DNA from: Dyadobacter sp. UC 10
GTDB taxonomy: Bacteria; Bacteroidota; Bacteroidia; Cytophagales; Spirosomataceae
NCBI RefSeq assembly: GCF_008369915.1
Contig: NZ_VSRN01000001.1
Coordinates: 5,576,501 to 5,640,500 of the forward strand
Length of the DNA stretch: 64,000 bases
Direction: 5' to 3'
How positions within the stretch are numbered: the stretch's first letter is position 1; every line of letters starts with the position of its first letter. Shown here piece by piece: positions 61,657 through 64,000 of this stretch. The notes beneath the pieces were generated by a model. The model saw nothing but the letters and a program-made list of their open reading frames with translations. It was not told where the DNA came from and did not search any database. Position numbers and translations under genes: made by a program.

Positions 61657-63168
61657 TCAGGCCAGAATATCTTTTACAAGGTTACCATGCACATCGGTAA
61701 GCCGGAACCTTCTGCCCTGGAATTTATAGGTAAGCCGCTCGTGGTCTACGCCCATTAAATGCATTAAAGTCGCGTGGAAATCGTGCACGTGAACAGGGTC
61801 TTTCAGAATGTTATAACTAAAATCGTCCGTCTCTCCGTAGCTGATCCCGGCCTTCACACCCGCGCCCGCCATCCACATCGTGAAACATCTCGGATGGTGA
61901 TCGCGACCGTAATCGTCGGCTGTCAGCTTGCCTTGCGAATATACCGTACGGCCGAATTCCCCGCCCCAAACAACCAGCGTATCTTCGAGCAAACCGCGCC
62001 TCTTCAAATCCATAATCAATGCGGCCGTCGCCTGGTCCGTGTCCTTGCATTGTTTCGCTATGGCCTTTGGAAGCCCGCCGTGCTGGTCCCAGCCCTGGTG
62101 ATAGAGCTGTACAAATTTGACATCCTTTTCGAGTAATTTCCTCGCCAGCAAACAGTTGGCAGCATACGTGCCCGCGTCGCGGCTGTCGGGACCATATAAT
62201 TCAAATACTTCGTCGGGTTCACCGGCTGTATCCATGACTTCGGGGACTGAGGTCTGCATCCGGAAAGCCATTTCGTATTGCGCAATGCGGTTATTAATTT
62301 CCGGATCGCCGTAAGAATCGTTTTGCAGCTGGTTTAGTTTGGACAGATACTGAAGCATTTCCTTCCTGTCGGCACCATCGTAGCCTTCGGGATTGTTCAA
62401 AAATAGCACAGGATCTTTGCCTGAACGGAATTGTACACCCTGATGCCGTGATTCCAAAAAGCCATTTCCCCATAATCTCGCATAGAGTGGCTGGTCTTTC
62501 GGGGCATTTTTTGAAACCAGAACAATGAATGTGGGCAGGTTATTATTATCTGAACCAAGCCCGTAACTTACCCAGCTGCCAATGGAGGGTCGCCCAGGCA
62601 ACTGATTTCCCGTCTGAAAAAACGTAATAGCCGGGTCGTGGTTAATCGCTTCGGAGTAAATGGATTTAACGATACAAAGATCGTCCACCACTTTCGCAGT
62701 ATGCGGCAGCAGGTCGCTTACCCAGGTATCGTTTTTTCCGTGCTGATTGAATCCGTAGATCGAAGGTACCATCGGCAATGCGCTCTGACTGGCGCTCATT
62801 CCGGTCAAACGCTGTCCTTTTCGTACTGAGTCAGGCAGATTCTGTCCCGCCAGACTAACGAGTTTTGGTTTGTAATCAAAAGTCTCAAACTGCGAGGGCC
62901 CGCCAGCCATAAACAGGTATACTACCCGTTTTGCTTTCGGGGCAATATGAGGCAATGCTTTCAGAATATCTGCCTCAATGTCGCCGGAAGACGATTTTTG
63001 CCGCGATGCCGAGCCGTAGATCTTATCGAACCCGAATAAAGAGCCCACAGCCAGCGCACCCATTCCAAGCGATGTTTTGGTCAGAAACCGGCGCCTGTCC
63101 AGCTTTTTGTGCAGCTCGTTAAATTCCGGCGAATGCAGCCTGAACTCGTCGTCGTGATGGTGTGACAT
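61657..63168 (-). CDS. Tat-exported DUF1501 protein
   Basis: A 503-residue protein with a twin-arginine-like leader ('LDRRRFLTKTSLGMGALAVG', about 23-42) and the DUF1501 (sulfatase-like alkaline phosphatase superfamily) core: 'KRVVYLFMAGGPSQFETFDY', 'DPAITFFQTGNQLPGRPSIG', 'VWGGEFGRTVYSQG' and 'GRDHHPRCFTMWMAGAGV'. It is encoded 3 bp after the DUF1553 gene, the standard pairing in Planctomycetota and Bacteroidota. The pair is proposed to act in sulfated or modified glycan breakdown. The esterase gene follows by 25 bp. Confidence 0.94.
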   Translation of the reverse strand: MSHHHDDEFRLHSPEFNELHKKLDRRRFLTKTSLGMGALAVGSLFGFDKIYGSASRQKSSSGDIEADILKALPHIAPKAKRVVYLFMAGGPSQFETFDYKPKLVSLAGQNLPDSVRKGQRLTGMSASQSALPMVPSIYGFNQHGKNDTWVSDLLPHTAKVVDDLCIVKSIYSEAINHDPAITFFQTGNQLPGRPSIGSWVSYGLGSDNNNLPTFIVLVSKNAPKDQPLYARLWGNGFLESRHQGVQFRSGKDPVLFLNNPEGYDGADRKEMLQYLSKLNQLQNDSYGDPEINNRIAQYEMAFRMQTSVPEVMDTAGEPDEVFELYGPDSRDAGTYAANCLLARKLLEKDVKFVQLYHQGWDQHGGLPKAIAKQCKDTDQATAALIMDLKRRGLLEDTLVVWGGEFGRTVYSQGKLTADDYGRDHHPRCFTMWMAGAGVKAGISYGETDDFSYNILKDPVHVHDFHATLMHLMGVDHERLTYKFQGRRFRLTDVHGNLVKDILA

Positions 63169-63171
63169 AGC

Positions 63172-64000
63172 TTATCTTTTGGTTAAACTGGCTTCCGAAT
63201 TGAGAATAGTACTGGCTACCACGCTGTTCGCCGCAAGTGTTGCCGCATCCAGCGACGGATCGACCTTATATTGTCCGGTACCCAGCCAGCCAGCTGCTTT
63301 TTTTTGGTTTTTGGTAAATTTCTGCCTTTCCAGTTTTTGCAGGGAAAGCAGCAGATCCACTTCTTTGCCCGGTGGTTTTCTGCCCGTCAGTTTCCGGTAA
63401 GCCACTGTAACCGCCTGGCGATCATCCGGATTTTTCGTCATTTGTTCCCCCATCACTTTCATCGCTTCCACAAATGTCGGATCGTTTAAGGTGACCAGCG
63501 CCTGGAGCGGCGTATTGGTTTTCTGCCGCCGTACCACACAAAAGCTCCGGGTAGTTGCATCGAAAGTCGACAGGGTAGGGTGAGGTACCGAACGTTTGAC
63601 GATTACATAGATGCTTCTCCTGTACACTGCGTCGCCCGAATCGGCAACATAATTGCTGCTGTTGATCGACCATAACCCTTCCGGCTGGTAAGGTTTGATG
63701 CTTTTCCCGCCGATCTTTGTATTCAATAACCCGCTCGCCAGCAAGGCATTGTCACGGATCATTTCGGCCGACATTCTGTTTGCCGGGCCTCTTGCAAGCA
63801 TCCTGTTATCCGGGTCACGCTCCCGTGTTTCTTTTGTGGCCCGCGAATCCTGCCGGTAAGTTGCCGACATGACGATCAATTTGTTCATTTTCTTGATATC
63901 CCAGCCTGATTCTCTGAAAGTGACTGCCAGCCAGTCGAGCAGCTCAGGGTGCGTAGGCATTTCTCCCTGGTTGCCAAAATCTTCGGTCGTTTTCACCAGT
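63172..64000 (-). CDS. DUF1553/PSD1 protein, C-terminal fragment
   Basis: The window's right edge cuts this gene; about 276 codons of its C-terminus are present and the N-terminus (cytochrome/DUF1549 part) lies beyond 64000. Frame continues upstream through the edge. Signature motifs: 'TTEDFGNQGEMPTHPELLDW', 'MNKLIVMSATYRQDS', 'NRMSAEMIRDNALLASGLL' and 'TNTPLQALVTLNDPTFVEA'. These are diagnostic for DUF1553, associated with planctomycete-type cytochrome C domains. Its DUF1501 partner begins 3 bp after its stop. Confidence 0.93.
   Translation of the reverse strand, partial: LVKTTEDFGNQGEMPTHPELLDWLAVTFRESGWDIKKMNKLIVMSATYRQDSRATKETRERDPDNRMLARGPANRMSAEMIRDNALLASGLLNTKIGGKSIKPYQPEGLWSINSSNYVADSGDAVYRRSIYVIVKRSVPHPTLSTFDATTRSFCVVRRQKTNTPLQALVTLNDPTFVEAMKVMGEQMTKNPDDRQAVTVAYRKLTGRKPPGKEVDLLLSLQKLERQKFTKNQKKAAGWLGTGQYKVDPSLDAATLAANSVVASTILNSEASLTKR

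Noticed and set aside
1..64000. tRNA, rRNA or known riboswitch
   Set aside because: I scanned the intergenic gaps by eye and saw no cloverleaf, rRNA-like or riboswitch core sequence; a covariance search would be decisive.

Overview
The window looks like a chromosome segment of a free-living Bacteroidota bacterium, most likely Cytophagales close to Dyadobacter/Spirosomaceae. The grounds are SusC/SusD and other TonB-dependent receptors, DUF4374 lipoproteins with a PepSY protein, a type IX secretion C-terminal domain, ECF sigma/anti-sigma pairs, one TTG(N20)TAnnTTTG-type promoter, and a rich set of DUF1080, ThuA, DUF1501, DUF1553, CxxCH-cytochrome and GMC oxidoreductase genes. The genus is inferred from gene content; no rRNA or tRNA gene was seen.

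Layout. (1) 1-7346: an iron or siderophore uptake locus on the minus strand. It holds an ECF sigma factor, an anti-sigma factor and a DUF4374 lipoprotein; then an oppositely oriented Rpn/PD-(D/E)XK nuclease gene; then a TonB receptor, a second DUF4374 lipoprotein and the first codons of a PepSY membrane protein cut by the window edge. (2) 7497-19856: a carbohydrate utilisation locus with a GntR/UTRA regulator, an SGNH hydrolase, a large uncharacterised secreted protein, SusD, SusC, an arabinose/fucose-isomerase-like enzyme and an MFS sugar-acid transporter. The last two share a leader motif that looks like an operator. Between the SGNH gene and the large secreted gene lies a roughly 600 bp tandem array of paired hairpins. 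(3) 20107-26995: a compact seven-gene co-directional cluster: outer-membrane barrel, double zinc ribbon, ExbD/MotB-like single-pass protein, ExbB/MotA-like channel protein, S41 protease, TPR histidine kinase and LuxR-type response regulator. I read this as a candidate undescribed proton-driven envelope system.

(4) 27242-38747: a T9SS-secreted glycosidase-like protein, a second ECF/anti-sigma pair, assorted single genes (DUF2461, macro domain, Tat-exported Gfo/Idh oxidoreductase, alpha/beta hydrolase, NTF2-like) and small hypothetical proteins. (5) 38725-47127: a BNR/sialidase-like protein, a siderophore receptor divergent from an AraC regulator, an OYE-family reductase, a DUF1080 protein and an MFS transporter. 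(6) 47218-64000: SGNH hydrolase, a 1147-residue CxxCH cytochrome, a PIN plus XRE/ImmA-IrrE pair, an NmrA/HxlR redox pair, a BNR_4 protein, a frameshifted PIN toxin with its antitoxin, ThuA, DUF1304, GMC oxidoreductase, a CE1-like esterase and a DUF1501-DUF1553 pair whose second member runs off the window.

Overall the region serves scavenging of complex glycans and iron. Several families present (DUF1080, Gfo/Idh/MocA, ThuA, GMC) are known or suspected parts of oxidative (3-keto) glycoside breakdown. The most unusual DNA is the paired-hairpin repeat, present as a five-unit array at 9011-9635 and as a single diverged copy at 48472-48532. Its stems differ between loci while pairing is kept, and the two loops of a pair are complementary to each other.
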